Assembly (NCBI GenBank): GCA_902775345.1
Contig: CACYLW010000004.1
Location: 1 to 64,000 of the forward strand
Length of the DNA stretch: 64,000 nt
DNA from: an uncultured Eubacteriales bacterium
GTDB taxonomy: Bacteria; Bacillota; Clostridia; Peptostreptococcales; Anaerovoracaceae
Direction of reading: 5' to 3'
Shown: positions 43,495 to 54,300 of the stretch, piece after piece
Layout: each line of letters begins with the position of its first letter
Position numbering within the stretch: the first letter of the stretch is position 1
Made by a program: the position numbers and the translations under genes
Notes under the pieces: model-generated
What the model saw: the letters and a program-made list of their open reading frames with translations, nothing else
The model's database searches: none
Told to the model about the DNA's origin: nothing

Positions 43495-44958
43495 ATGAAG
43501 AAACATTTAAAGCGAATCATTATATCAGCGATTCTTGTCTTCGCGCTTTCATGCAGCATAGCGCTGGCAGAAGACGAAGAAACGATGCAGGTTCAGGCTC
43601 CGGCGGAGCCTGTTTCGGTTGAGCTGTCGGAAAACACAGAAGCGCCTCCCGTCACCGATGAGCCTGAAGCGGTTCCCGATGAGCAGCTTCCTTCTTCTGA
43701 CACCCTGACAGTTGAAGATACATCAGACGGGACCGGAGAAGTCCAGCAGACGGACGGCTCAGATACAGCAGAGCCTGTAGCAGCTGTACCGGAAAACACG
43801 GCAGCAGAAACACCGGCAGACGAACCTGCTGCAGAGGATCCTTCCGTTCCGGCATCGGATGGAGAGTCCGGATCCGACCCCGGTGATGATCCGGAACCGG
43901 TAGTCTATGAAGCGAAAATAATCGAACAGGATGACGGCCTTTACTACATAGACCCTGAGACCGGTGAGATCAGAACAGAAGCCGGCTTCATAACTTATAA
44001 CGGTAAGCGTTACTACATCACGGAAGGCGGCCGAATTGCCGTCGGCACGGAAGTAACTCTTGAAGACGGAACGTATCACGCCGGCAAAACGGGCGCGATC
44101 CTGACGGGTGTCCATAAGTGGGACGGCGTACGCTACTACTCCGGCACAACAAGCGGCAGACTGAAATCAGTCCGCGGCTTCGTCATGTACAATGGCAAAA
44201 AATATCATGTCTACTCTACCGGAAAGATAGCTGTAAGCAAGTTCTTCGTATTCAAGGACAGAAAGTATATTGCCGGTTCGACCGGCGCCATACTGAAGGG
44301 TGTAAACAAGTGGAAGAGCCATTATTACTATTCGAACGAAAAAAGCGGTATTATCAGAGTCGCTCAGGGCCTCGCCAAATGGGACGGAAAATACTATTTC
44401 GTTGAAAAGGGCGGCAGGATCCGCGTGAACCAGCCTTTCTTCTACAAAAGCAAGCCTTATGTTTCTCTGTCTAAAGGCTGGTGCAGGCTTCTTACCAACA
44501 TCAACACCGGACTAGTAACAAAAATTGCCCGCAGGCAGGTCGGCATCATGACCGGAGTAAAGTACTGGCAATGGTATTACGGCACAAGGTTCGTCGACAC
44601 CGATCGTACTCCGTGGTGCGGAGCCTTCATAGCCTGGTGCTTCCACGCTGCCGGTCAGTACAGCAGAGTGTCGGGGATCCGCAAATACGGTAACCTCGGC
44701 TATGTTCCAAGCTATTCGAGATACGCGAGCGCGAACGGCAAATGGATAAACCGCAGCACCGCCAAGGGAGGCGACATAATCGTCTTCGGCAATGACATGC
44801 ATGTTGGTATCGTAGAATATGTCTGCAACGGATATGTATACACCATAGAAGGCAATGCCGGTCCGACAGCAGCAGTTGGCTGCGGGAAGCCGGGAGCAGT
44901 CATACGCAGACTTCTCAAACTGAATGACACAAGAATAAAAGGCATCCTGCACGTCTGA
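43495..44958 (+). CDS. Secreted CHAP hydrolase with choline-binding-like repeats
   Basis: The protein of about 487 residues has a signal peptide (KHLKRIIISAILVFALSC, cleavage after ALA). A long Glu/Pro/Ala-rich low-complexity spacer follows, to about residue 135. About eight 20-residue repeats come next (GFVMYNGKKYHVYSTGKIAV and KWDGVRYYSG, KWKSHYYYS, KWDGKYYFV types). These resemble the CW-binding/choline-binding repeats with their aromatic pairs. The C-terminal CHAP domain has TPWCGAFIAWCF (catalytic Cys) and DMHVGIVEY (His). It should hydrolyse peptidoglycan while the repeats hold it on the wall. Given the phosphocholine genes nearby, choline recognition is plausible but not proved. It starts 4 nt after galE, so it may share that transcript. 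Confidence 0.83.
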   Translation: MKKHLKRIIISAILVFALSCSIALAEDEETMQVQAPAEPVSVELSENTEAPPVTDEPEAVPDEQLPSSDTLTVEDTSDGTGEVQQTDGSDTAEPVAAVPENTAAETPADEPAAEDPSVPASDGESGSDPGDDPEPVVYEAKIIEQDDGLYYIDPETGEIRTEAGFITYNGKRYYITEGGRIAVGTEVTLEDGTYHAGKTGAILTGVHKWDGVRYYSGTTSGRLKSVRGFVMYNGKKYHVYSTGKIAVSKFFVFKDRKYIAGSTGAILKGVNKWKSHYYYSNEKSGIIRVAQGLAKWDGKYYFVEKGGRIRVNQPFFYKSKPYVSLSKGWCRLLTNINTGLVTKIARRQVGIMTGVKYWQWYYGTRFVDTDRTPWCGAFIAWCFHAAGQYSRVSGIRKYGNLGYVPSYSRYASANGKWINRSTAKGGDIIVFGNDMHVGIVEYVCNGYVYTIEGNAGPTAAVGCGKPGAVIRRLLKLNDTRIKGILHV

Positions 44959-44971
44959 AAAGCAGCAGCTT

Positions 44972-45009
44972 AAGAGGGATGGATCTCGTCATGATCCATC
45001 CCTCTTTTA
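44972..45009 (+). terminator. Intrinsic terminator after the CHAP gene
   Basis: AAGAGGGATGGATC (44972-44985) pairs perfectly with GATCCATCCCTCTT (44993-45006) around a 7-nt loop, followed by TTATTATG. It ends the plsC-dtd-galE-CHAP group 14 nt after the last stop codon. Confidence 0.88.
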
Positions 45010-45047
45010 TTATGATTTCCTATATTATCCATGCCTGCAATGGCTCT

Positions 45048-46841
45048 TTATTTGACCTTCACAGTCTTTACTGCACTCCACTTCGAGTAGAATTTCTTTC
45101 CACTGACCGTCTTATATGTCCGGACTCTTACGTAATATGTCCTGCCTGATACAAGCCCTGTAAAAGTTCTGCTGGTAACAGTGTTTCTGGTGTATCTGAT
45201 CGTCAGCGCATCTTTTTCCTTTGCCGTTGCAACGTTGCTGAAGCTCTTAAGGTTGCTGTACTCGATATCATAGCCGTTTACTGCGCTGTTCCTGTTCCAC
45301 TTAACCGTAAAGCTCCTCTTTGCAGGCGTCAGGCTTGAAATCGAGGTTCCCTTCGGCAGCACCTTGAACGTTGCTGTCTTTGTACCGGTGTAATTGCCCT
45401 TCAGCCTGATCGTTGCTGTGCCACTTCCTACTTTCGTATTGTTTTTATATGTAACAGTATAGTCGGTATCTTTTTTCAGAGTATAACTGCCGTCTTTTAC
45501 TGTAACCTTTGGCTTCAGCGCTTTTCCTGTGTATGTCACATTTGCTGCGGTTGCTTTCACATATGCAGCCTTCTTTTTGCTTACAGTCGCTTTCGCTGTA
45601 TATTTTGAATTGCCGTTGGTAAATTTTACTGAAACAGTCTTGCTTGTAATACGCGGGATCTTCAGTACACACTTACCGTCCTTTATAGTCCCTTTATAAG
45701 TAGTTCCGCCTGATGTATATGAGGCAACTGTACCGTCATAATTACAGTGACATTCTAATTTAGTGTCGCCGTAAATTGCCTTGCTGTTAAACGATCCCGG
45801 ACTCGATGCGTTTGTGCTTCCGAAGTATGACTGATCCAGACACAGCTCTTCAGCAACCGTGACTTTGATATCCGCCTCCAGACCCTGTTCATCTATTGCC
45901 GTTATTACAGCTTCTCCTAACCCGACTGGTCTTACTGTAAGCTCATAGAACTTACCATCAGAGCCTTCGTTCGCCAGTTCAACATCGACTACACCGTCTG
46001 TATCTATCCTGTAGTCTGTAATTGCTGTCATGCACTCATCTATACGATAAAAAGTATATTCTGCCGGATCGAATGTGCCGCTTTGAGGCTCGAAGGCAAA
46101 ATAGCAGCTTTTCTCCGTAAAGTCGAACGGTGTAGGCGGATCAGGATTCACAATTACATGACACACTCTGGATTTTCCATAGTTATCGCTTACCGTGATA
46201 TCAGCCTCACCGGCGCCTTGCAGTTCAAGGGCTGCTTCATATCCGTTCATGAAGGCAGTAACAACGCTTTCATCTGAGCTTTCTGCCTGCAAATCCGGAT
46301 AATCTTTTCCCAGTACTACTTTTAATGCGTCCCATGCTTCATAGCCGTCAGAAAGCTGGAATTCCAGGCTGTTTGTGTTGAGCTCCCAATCAGCTTCGGT
46401 GACGGTCAGCTTAACTGAAGCGGTACGGCCGTCATTATCATGTACTGTTATTGTAGTTTCTCCGCACTTATGAAGATCCAGCCCGCAGCCACAGCGTCCG
46501 GCACCCAGACTCCATACGGTTCTGACAGAAGCAACCTCTTCATCTGAAATCTCAAAATTTGAAGCGCTCAGATCATCAGCGTGAACGTAAAGATACGTGT
46601 CGCCTCCAGAAACAGAAACACTCACTTCATCTTTGGAATAAAAGAATATTCCTGTTTTGACCTCAACGATGCATGATCCTGTGTTTCCTGCTGAGTCTTT
46701 GACCGTGATCGTCGCTTCACCTGCTCCTACAGGATCGACTTCCAGTTCCCAGCTGCCGTCTCCGATATTATGCAGCTGTCGGATTTGAATGATGCTCTCG
46801 TCTGATGACTCCGCAGATACTAAATCATTTGCGGAATTCAC
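45048..46841 (-). pseudogene. 5'-truncated surface protein with Ig-like domains and fibronectin-like tail
   Basis: The 597-codon frame starts at a GTG without any ribosome site and has no signal peptide. It opens in the middle of an Ig-like repeat (SAESSDESIIQIRQL); a related repeat lies further on (QAESSDESVVTAFMN). Extending the frame upstream adds only nine plausible codons before a TGA that lies inside the terminator of the neighbouring gene. The remainder holds four or five such repeats, a YTGKALKPKVTVKDG-type domain, and a C-terminal fibronectin-like domain ending in YYVRVRTYK and KFYSKWSAVKTVKVK, shared with the two proteins upstream. The coding frame is otherwise intact, so the loss of the 5' end looks recent. 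It could still be made if transcription reads through. Confidence 0.6.
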
Positions 46842-46856
46842 ATTAATATAACAGGA

Positions 46857-46883
46857 AAGACGGGGTCACATGAACCCCGTCTT
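46857..46883 (-). terminator. Terminator of the InlB-repeat protein gene
   Basis: AAGACGGGGT (46857-46866) pairs with ACCCCGTCTT (46874-46883) around a 7-nt loop. On the minus strand TTTCCTGTTATATT follows. It lies 15 nt after the stop at 46898 and directly abuts the truncated reading frame that starts at 46841. Confidence 0.7.
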
Positions 46884-46897
46884 CTTTCGCATTATGC

Positions 46898-49800
46898 TTA
46901 TTTTGTCTTTATCTTTTTATACTTCGACCATTTGCTGTAGTAATACTTTGTTCCGATCTTTTTGTAAGTGCGGATTCTTACATAGTAGTACTTCTTTGCT
47001 TTTAGGTTTTTGACGGTCTTTTTTATGGTTTTGTTACTTGTAACCTTGACCGACTTTTTCCCTGAGGTGAACTTGCTGTTCAGAGCATACTGGATTTCGT
47101 AGCCTGTTGTCTGAACGGCCTGTTTTTTCCAGACTGCAGTAAATGATTTCGATCCACCTGTTACCTTTGAAAGCGACGTTGCCTGTGGGATGATGTTGAA
47201 TGGTACGCTCTTTGTGCCGTAGCAACATCCCTTGCCGACAATTTTAGCGGTTGCCTTACCAACTTTCTTATTATTGGAATACTTAATATCGTAATTATCT
47301 TCATCGCCCCAGAACTTGTACGATATTCCTTCTTCACCCTTTACTATTATGTAAGTATCTCCCTTGACATGTTCACGCGCCTTACCTTTATAGTATACCA
47401 GGTCTGTAAAGCCTTTTATCTTGGTCGGGGTAAGCTTACTAATGTCATACATTTCTGACAGGACAAGATCCTCACTTACAAGAGCGTCCTCATCGTCATC
47501 ATAATATTCTTCGTCATCTCCGGCATCTTTCGGAACGTAGATCTTTATGTAGCAGCTGTTATCTCTAAGCTTTTTAACAGTGACAGGACCATTGATCATG
47601 CCTCCGGATTCAATTACCTCACCACCGGATGTAACGGTGATTACCGGAGTGTCTTCATCCACATAATCGTTATAGAAACTCACCTTCATATCCTTGTCAG
47701 TCACTACCTCATAGCCGCCGTCAAGGCTAACCGTATCTGATGCATAGCGTCTCAGCTCAGGTGTAAATGTGAAGGACTCTCCTTTTTTAAGGTGGAAGTA
47801 TTCGTCTTCTTCCGGGAGACTGCCTATCTCATAGTACTCATCTACAACATTGATCAATGCCTGGACGGATGCTTTTGCCTTACCGTCTTCATCTGAAACG
47901 ATTTCAGCCTTGATCCTGATACCGCCTTCGAGCTGCTCGACGTCAACGTCCGGGTGAACAGTCACTGCTGCGTTTTCATTTATGTCGCCGCTGCTTGTGA
48001 TATCCACTAAGTCTGCAAAGCTTTCATCGGCTACGCTCCAGCGGAATGTATACCCGTCTTTATAATACTTGCTGAAATCGCGTCTGTCTCCGTCCGCCTT
48101 GAATGTGACTGTACCACCAGGGACCGCCTTATATACATACATTTCTTCTTCTTCATCATAGCAGTCCTGATCATCGATCCAGACAAAATACTTGTTGCCT
48201 AATACATTTACCTCATAGGACTCCTTCACTGTATTCCCGTCCACATCTTTATAAGTGAATGTAATAACTGATGTACCGAGACTCACCGGATCAAGATAGA
48301 ACTGGGAAGTGAATGTTTTGACTTCAATGACTGACGGATCGCTGGATTCAACTTTCGTGAGCTTGTAAGGGACCTCCTCTCCGTCAGGAGATGCATTGCT
48401 GTAACTGCGGCCCCAGCGGCTCTTGTCTGCAGGATATCCGTCATCATCTTCTTCAGTGCCAAGAAGAATATCCTTTTTGTGGTCTATTGCGGATTCGTCA
48501 TCATAAAACGCAAATATCTGATCTAAGCCGTAGTCGACATAAGGTTCCTTTGCAAAAATGATACTATAGTCGTCGTCAACGATTTCGCCGTCCTGGGTTC
48601 TTATTTCTGCGCGGAGCTCAAGACAAAAGTCGTTCCTGTCTATATCCAGTCCATCAAGCGCTTCGTCTATTGCAGGGCCGTATAAAGTAATGCGCTCCTT
48701 AGAGATGCTCCATGCGCAGTATTTATGACCCTCATCGTTCTTCAGGACCGCAACCGGCTCAAGTTCGTCTATATCATTTCCGCCACCGTTGGAAGTATCA
48801 AACACGTTGATATACGCCTCTTTAACGAAGCCGCTTAAGTCAGCGTCATCATAATTCTCTATGTATGTGTTGACTATATAGTTACCATCGAGATAAAATC
48901 CTCTGCCGGTTTCTCCATCAAGGGAAACATCAATATCCGGCAGCGGCTCCTGCCACTTAGCATGAAGTGTGACTGTTCCATCAGGAATGAATCCTCCGTC
49001 ATCACTGATAGCTGCTTTATCTGTGCATTCCTCATCCAGATACCATCCGAGGAAACTATTACCATCATCGTTGGAAGGAACATATCTGCTCAGATCAAGA
49101 GCCTTTCCTGCAGGGCAGACCAGGTTAAGTTCCGGTACTTCCTCGTCCTCAACTCCGTAAAGGTATCCGCCATTGGCATCGAGTGTTACTTCATAAAAAT
49201 CGTCCGTGTACTTCGCATACAGAATCAACTTTTCATTTCCATACTCATCTGTCGTCTTTTTTGATTCATATAATTCAGTGGTGATAGGTGTTTCCAGAAG
49301 GACCGGATCACTCAAATCACTGTCATAATACCAGCCTTCAAAAATCTTTCCCTCCGGAGGCATGAGCTGGTCTTCTCTATAGATTCTATTGTATGTGAAA
49401 GCGGTTTCTCCATTAACGCTTATCTCTTTTGTTCCATAGAATAACAGACAGTCTCCCTCAACAACTGAATCGTCATATCCGGAGTCAGTGAAAGATCCTT
49501 CGCCTGCATTAAACCCGATGCGGAATTCCTCTCCCCAGACGGCCTCGAGCGTCATGGCACTGTTGATCGGAATATAATAATCCTCGCTTTTCTCAATAAG
49601 ATTACCGTCAAGCTTCCATCCCATCACAACTTTGCCAGTCTTAGAACGGAACGTCTCTCCTTCGACCATATATCCACTGTGGATCTGGATATTACTGCCT
49701 TTCTTGTAATACTTAACGACAGTTGACTCTCCATAATCTTCAAAGGTTTCATCTCCTGCGTCAAGGGTCAGTGCGCATCCGTCTTCCCAGTTTGCTGTAT

Positions 49801-51133
49801 ATGTAGTATCTTCGGTGATATTGACCCCTTCATCAAAGTCAACAGTTTTTCCGTTCTTGTCTGTCCAGTGCGAAAAGACCTTTCCGGCATATGACAACTT
49901 ATTCTCTACTTCATAGTAAGTTGTCCCTGAACCCAGATAATTATCTGTCTTGCTTACATATATGAGCTTTGTTGTTTCAGTGCCATTGCCATCATCATAT
50001 TTTCCGCCGTTTGCATCGAATGTAACCGTCCAGGCCGGAGCCCATCTTGCGTAAAAGGTTACGTTTCCTTTCACCTGATAGTCAAGCCATCCGTTTTCAT
50101 CCAAAGGTACCGCAGCCCCTCCTTTTGTCAGTGACCAGCCGTCAAAGACAAACGCCTCATCATGAACAGGCTTATAATACCCTTCTACGATCCCATCATT
50201 CGCATCTTCATAAAATACAGTTCCACCTCCGGCTTCATCAGTGAAATGGCCGCCGTTAGCATCAAAGATCGCAGTGTCCTTTTCATCCCAGAGTGCATAG
50301 AAGGTGGTATCTTCGGCTATAGGATAATTGTAATTGTAGTTTTCATCATAAAACTCTATAGTTGATGGTCCGGTTTTCGACAGTGACCAACCCTTGAATG
50401 AATATCCATCCCTGCTCGGGTCTGCGGACGGGATTACCCTGTATTCGCCGTTAATTATTTCTGTTACAGCAACGTAAGGATCTGTTACTTTATCGTAGTC
50501 TTGTGTTTCTTCATTCCACTCGTTAAAGTAGCCGCCGTTAGCGTCAAAGGTTGCCCACGGAAGCTTCTCCCACTGGGCGTAAAAAGTTTCATCCCCTTCC
50601 AACGTGTAGACATTATCAAAGTCGACGGGATCACCGCCATCCTTGCTTTTAGCCCAGCCTGCAAACTTAAATCCTTCTCTGTCAGGAGTCCATGGATACA
50701 GCCATTGTTCCCCAATATTATATGGCTCACTCCTCTGGCCTACTTTTTCGTAGCATTCTGTTTCTTCATTCCACTCTTCAAAGTAGCCGCCGTTAGCATC
50801 AAAGGTAACAGTGACCTCTCCTTCTGCGCCTCTTAAATCGACGTTCTCTGCTCCGCCGGAGCTCTTTTTTGGAGCTGTTGACTTTGCATTAACCTCTGAA
50901 GGCTCTTCCTTTTTCTCAGGAGCAGACGCCTCAGGAGCAGCAGTATCACTGGCTTCTCCTGCAGGGTTTTCTGCCACAGCTTCCTGTGAGCCGTCTTCTT
51001 CAGCCATCTGTTCGCTTGACAGAGCATCAGAATCAACTCCTTCTGCATCCTCCGCAAATGCCATTGCCGGCATGTATGTTAGCAGGAGCGCAAATGCCAG
51101 CAGCAGCGCCCATAGCCGGTTAAATCTTTTCAT
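46898..51133 (-). CDS. Large secreted InlB B-repeat surface protein
   Basis: This 1411-residue protein has a signal peptide (KRFNRLWALLLAFALLLTYM, cleavage after AFA). An acidic Ala/Glu-rich stretch leads to about nine InlB/Listeria-Bacteroides-type repeats from residue 105 to 760. Each has the VTFDANGGYF, GYSFKGWSL and TFYAQW pattern. A long beta-rich region with Ig-like segments follows (about 770-1240). A YYKGKAREHV-type domain comes next, then the C-terminal fibronectin-like domain (YYVRIRTYKKIGTKYYYSKW). No LPXTG or SLH anchor is seen, so it is secreted or held by an unknown interaction. InlB repeats usually mediate protein contacts outside the cell. It has GGAGGG before the ATG and its own promoter. 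Confidence 0.85.
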   Translation of the reverse strand: MKRFNRLWALLLAFALLLTYMPAMAFAEDAEGVDSDALSSEQMAEEDGSQEAVAENPAGEASDTAAPEASAPEKKEEPSEVNAKSTAPKKSSGGAENVDLRGAEGEVTVTFDANGGYFEEWNEETECYEKVGQRSEPYNIGEQWLYPWTPDREGFKFAGWAKSKDGGDPVDFDNVYTLEGDETFYAQWEKLPWATFDANGGYFNEWNEETQDYDKVTDPYVAVTEIINGEYRVIPSADPSRDGYSFKGWSLSKTGPSTIEFYDENYNYNYPIAEDTTFYALWDEKDTAIFDANGGHFTDEAGGGTVFYEDANDGIVEGYYKPVHDEAFVFDGWSLTKGGAAVPLDENGWLDYQVKGNVTFYARWAPAWTVTFDANGGKYDDGNGTETTKLIYVSKTDNYLGSGTTYYEVENKLSYAGKVFSHWTDKNGKTVDFDEGVNITEDTTYTANWEDGCALTLDAGDETFEDYGESTVVKYYKKGSNIQIHSGYMVEGETFRSKTGKVVMGWKLDGNLIEKSEDYYIPINSAMTLEAVWGEEFRIGFNAGEGSFTDSGYDDSVVEGDCLLFYGTKEISVNGETAFTYNRIYREDQLMPPEGKIFEGWYYDSDLSDPVLLETPITTELYESKKTTDEYGNEKLILYAKYTDDFYEVTLDANGGYLYGVEDEEVPELNLVCPAGKALDLSRYVPSNDDGNSFLGWYLDEECTDKAAISDDGGFIPDGTVTLHAKWQEPLPDIDVSLDGETGRGFYLDGNYIVNTYIENYDDADLSGFVKEAYINVFDTSNGGGNDIDELEPVAVLKNDEGHKYCAWSISKERITLYGPAIDEALDGLDIDRNDFCLELRAEIRTQDGEIVDDDYSIIFAKEPYVDYGLDQIFAFYDDESAIDHKKDILLGTEEDDDGYPADKSRWGRSYSNASPDGEEVPYKLTKVESSDPSVIEVKTFTSQFYLDPVSLGTSVITFTYKDVDGNTVKESYEVNVLGNKYFVWIDDQDCYDEEEEMYVYKAVPGGTVTFKADGDRRDFSKYYKDGYTFRWSVADESFADLVDITSSGDINENAAVTVHPDVDVEQLEGGIRIKAEIVSDEDGKAKASVQALINVVDEYYEIGSLPEEDEYFHLKKGESFTFTPELRRYASDTVSLDGGYEVVTDKDMKVSFYNDYVDEDTPVITVTSGGEVIESGGMINGPVTVKKLRDNSCYIKIYVPKDAGDDEEYYDDDEDALVSEDLVLSEMYDISKLTPTKIKGFTDLVYYKGKAREHVKGDTYIIVKGEEGISYKFWGDEDNYDIKYSNNKKVGKATAKIVGKGCCYGTKSVPFNIIPQATSLSKVTGGSKSFTAVWKKQAVQTTGYEIQYALNSKFTSGKKSVKVTSNKTIKKTVKNLKAKKYYYVRIRTYKKIGTKYYYSKWSKYKKIKTK

Positions 51134-51193
51134 AAAAAATGACCCTCCATTCCTGCATTAACTTGTCCCACATATTCCCCATGAGTTAGATTG

Positions 51194-51223
51194 ATTATAC
51201 CTTAATAAATGTTAATGTTTCAA
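51194..51223 (-). promoter_or_regulatory. Promoter of the InlB-repeat protein gene
   Basis: On the minus strand TTGAAA (51223-51218), an 18-nt spacer and TATAAT (51199-51194), 60 nt before the ATG. The flanking AT-rich DNA contains ATTAAC and TTAAGG elements, partly like the repeated boxes upstream of the paralogue at 55395. Confidence 0.65.
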
Positions 51224-51280
51224 CTTGTTTACTCTTCCCTGCAATAATTACTTGATCCTTATGGCTATGGACATAACAAA

Positions 51281-51308
51281 AGACAGGGGCCTTATATGAC
51301 CCCTGTCT
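51281..51308 (-). terminator. Terminator of the second large surface protein gene
   Basis: AGACAGGGG (51281-51289) pairs with CCCCTGTCT (51300-51308) around a 10-nt loop. On the minus strand TTTGTTATG follows. It is 20 nt after the stop of the gene at 51328. Confidence 0.8.
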
Positions 51309-51327
51309 CTCCATACGCTATATGCGA

Positions 51328-54300
51328 TTATTTAGTTGTGATGCTCTTTACCTTTGTGCTCCATGGCGAGTAGACCTTCTTGCCGTCGATAGTCCTGTAG
51401 GTACGTATCCTCACATAGTACTTTGTCTGAGCACTCAGCTTCGTGATCTTCTTCGTGACAATTGAGTTCTTTGTGACCGCAACCGTCTTAGGACTCTTCT
51501 TAAACCTGGAATCAAGAGCGTACTGGATCTCATAGCCGGTCGTATGCTTGAGATAAGTGCTCGCCGGCTTTTTCCATGTTACCGTGAATCCCTTGCTGAC
51601 TGCAGCCAGTTTGGAGATTATGATCCCTTTAGGGGTGATCCTGCTGTCCTTCGTAACTTCCTTTGTGCATGCCTTATCGCTGAAGCACTTGCCGCACTCC
51701 GAGCAGGTCCAGTACTGAACGTTGCCTTCCTTTGTTGCAGTCGCAGCCTTTGCCTTCACCTGCGTTGCGACGTGGCCTCTAGGCGGAACTTCTACGATAC
51801 GTTTCTCGTGGCAGTTCCAGCACATCTGCTTCTGCCATCCCGGGGATGTGCAGTCTGAATATTCAGGAGGGCCTGCCAGCCAAAGGTGCTCCTCGCCGCG
51901 GGCTTCGCAGGATTCCTCAAGCCGCACGTGGCATTCTCCCGATTCTCCAACATACTCTCCGCCGTACGTCGCCTCGGCATATATCCACATATCGTGAACG
52001 CCGGCGGCATACATCTTGTCTCCGTGGATAGTTACGGACAGTCCGTCATCGCTCAGTGACCAGCATCCATCCGGAGCATCGAACCATACGTCTTCCTGCT
52101 GCTCGTCGCTCCATTCGAAATGGCCGGCCTTGATACTTGTCTCAACCTTGCTGTAGTCGAGACTTTCATCTCTCTCGATATTGATGGTCCAGTCTCCGTC
52201 ATCATAGACACTCACTTCACCGCTATCGAACCACTGGTTGTATTCGACCCTGCCGAACCAGAAGTGCGTGTACATCTCCTCGAAGCGGCCTTCATCATTG
52301 ATGAACCATGCTCTGAGTTCAGGTTCTGTATCCCAGTTCTTGTTTCTGATAAACGCGAATGTGTCTCCATCGACCCTATCGCCACTTTGCACAGGGTTGC
52401 CGTCAGCATCGATAATGGTTATAGGCTCTTCATCATAATTCCATTGCACCCTTTCAACAGGGAATGTCTTGAATCCGTCGTGGTATACGTCTTCTTCTGT
52501 TCCGAAAACTGAATAGCGCCTTACCTCGAAAGTGACATCATCGGATGTGTCTCCCAGATCAAGCACATTGTCATAAAATGGAGGCCAGATCTCCGTGTAA
52601 TCGGATCTGACGTGGAAACATTCTTCCATGGATGTGCGTTCCTCAGAAGGATCATCACTGTGCGGATCTGTAACTTTTACTCTGACTCTGATCTCTTCAT
52701 CGAGCCAGTCGCGGTCCTGCGGCATGTCTTTGAAGTTAAGAGTCGCTCTTGTCGGATCCTCTTCATTTACAGCCAGTGTAGCGAAGTCGCTGCCGTCCTC
52801 GATCGTCCAGTGGAACTCGAGATTCCTGTCTTCCCATTGGTCTCCTCTGTCATCGACATACTTGTGTTCTGCTTCGACGCGAAGATCGAGACTTGTTCCC
52901 GGCAGGCCGTGGTCGGATGGTCCTTCCGCATGCAGCCAGCCTTCATAAACATCTCCGCCAATATTGAGTTCGACGTTGATCGTCTGCTCAGCTTCATGCT
53001 CATCCAGATATGTCACAGCAAAGCTTACCTGTCCGAAGTTTCCTGCCCTGAAAGACCATTCGTTTTCTTCGGTCGGAATCTCCTCAAGATGCTCAGCACC
53101 CGAAGTGACCTCTACATTCACTACAGGGAACATGAAATTTTCTCCGTCCGGGAATTCTGAGTTTTCTATATAGGCTTCAATATCTTCAAAGTTGCGGTCC
53201 CATCCAGGGAGCATGTCGATATGATCTTGCATGTGGAGCTCATAGCGCGCCTGCTTTGCGTGTATCCATGCCTCACGCCTGACAGGTTCCATTTCCACTT
53301 TTCTGGATTCCGCCTGAACTGTCACTCTATAGTCCTTATAGTTTTCGTAGTCCAGTCTGGTCCTGTCAAAAGTGGCTACAAGGAAGTCTCCGTCGCGCGT
53401 TACAGATGAAGGGTAGATAACCTCTGACCACTGGCCGGCATCTCCTTCTGCCGCTTCGATGCTGAACGAGAAATTATCATCGGCTTCGCTTCCGGATCCG
53501 AAATCACTGGTGTTGATCCTGATCTGCGGGTCCTCCTGGGCATCTGAGAAAACATCTATATGGTCGTTTTCGAACCAGATGTTGTAACTCCTGTCAAGGA
53601 ACCAGTACGAATTCCCTTCTACTCTTTCATTGCCCTCTTCATCTAAAAACTTCGCTGTCAGGTTCACTTCTGTGTTCCGGCCGCCTTTTCTTGTAAGTGA
53701 GAACGTGTCGGTTCCTGAGATCCACTCGCCGTCCTCAACCTGCTCTCCTCCATTTTTGGTTATTGTGAAGGCTTTGCTGTCAAAGTTCCACCTTATGCCG
53801 GTTATATCAACCGTCTTGTATCCTTCGGAGTTGTAACCGTCTCCTCCGCCATAATGGTAGTGACGCAGTTCAAACTTCTGATCTTCGATCGTCTGCCCGA
53901 GAACGAGCATCGGATCGAGTCCAACCGGCCAGACGCAGTAGTAATCACTTGAAAGATCGAACCACATGTTCGCGGATGCTTTTTCTTCACCAGGAGTATC
54001 GCTGGCTGTGTCCCTTAATATGACTTTAACGCGGACTACGCCATTCAGCTCTTCACCTTCTTCAGGCTCCCTGAATCTGAGAATGGCTCTTGCATGGTTT
54101 TCCTCATCGCGCTCTACTGACGCGATGTCTTCGCCACGGTCAATGATCCATTCATATTCGAGATTATCATCCGTAAACTCTTCTTGAGAGTCCTCACCGT
54201 CAGTCATGAATCTATGACCGCCCTGCGCGTTCAGACCGATCTCTGCGCCAGGAAGACCCTTCTTCACATCGCCGTCGCTCCAGAGGTTGCAGTCATAAAC

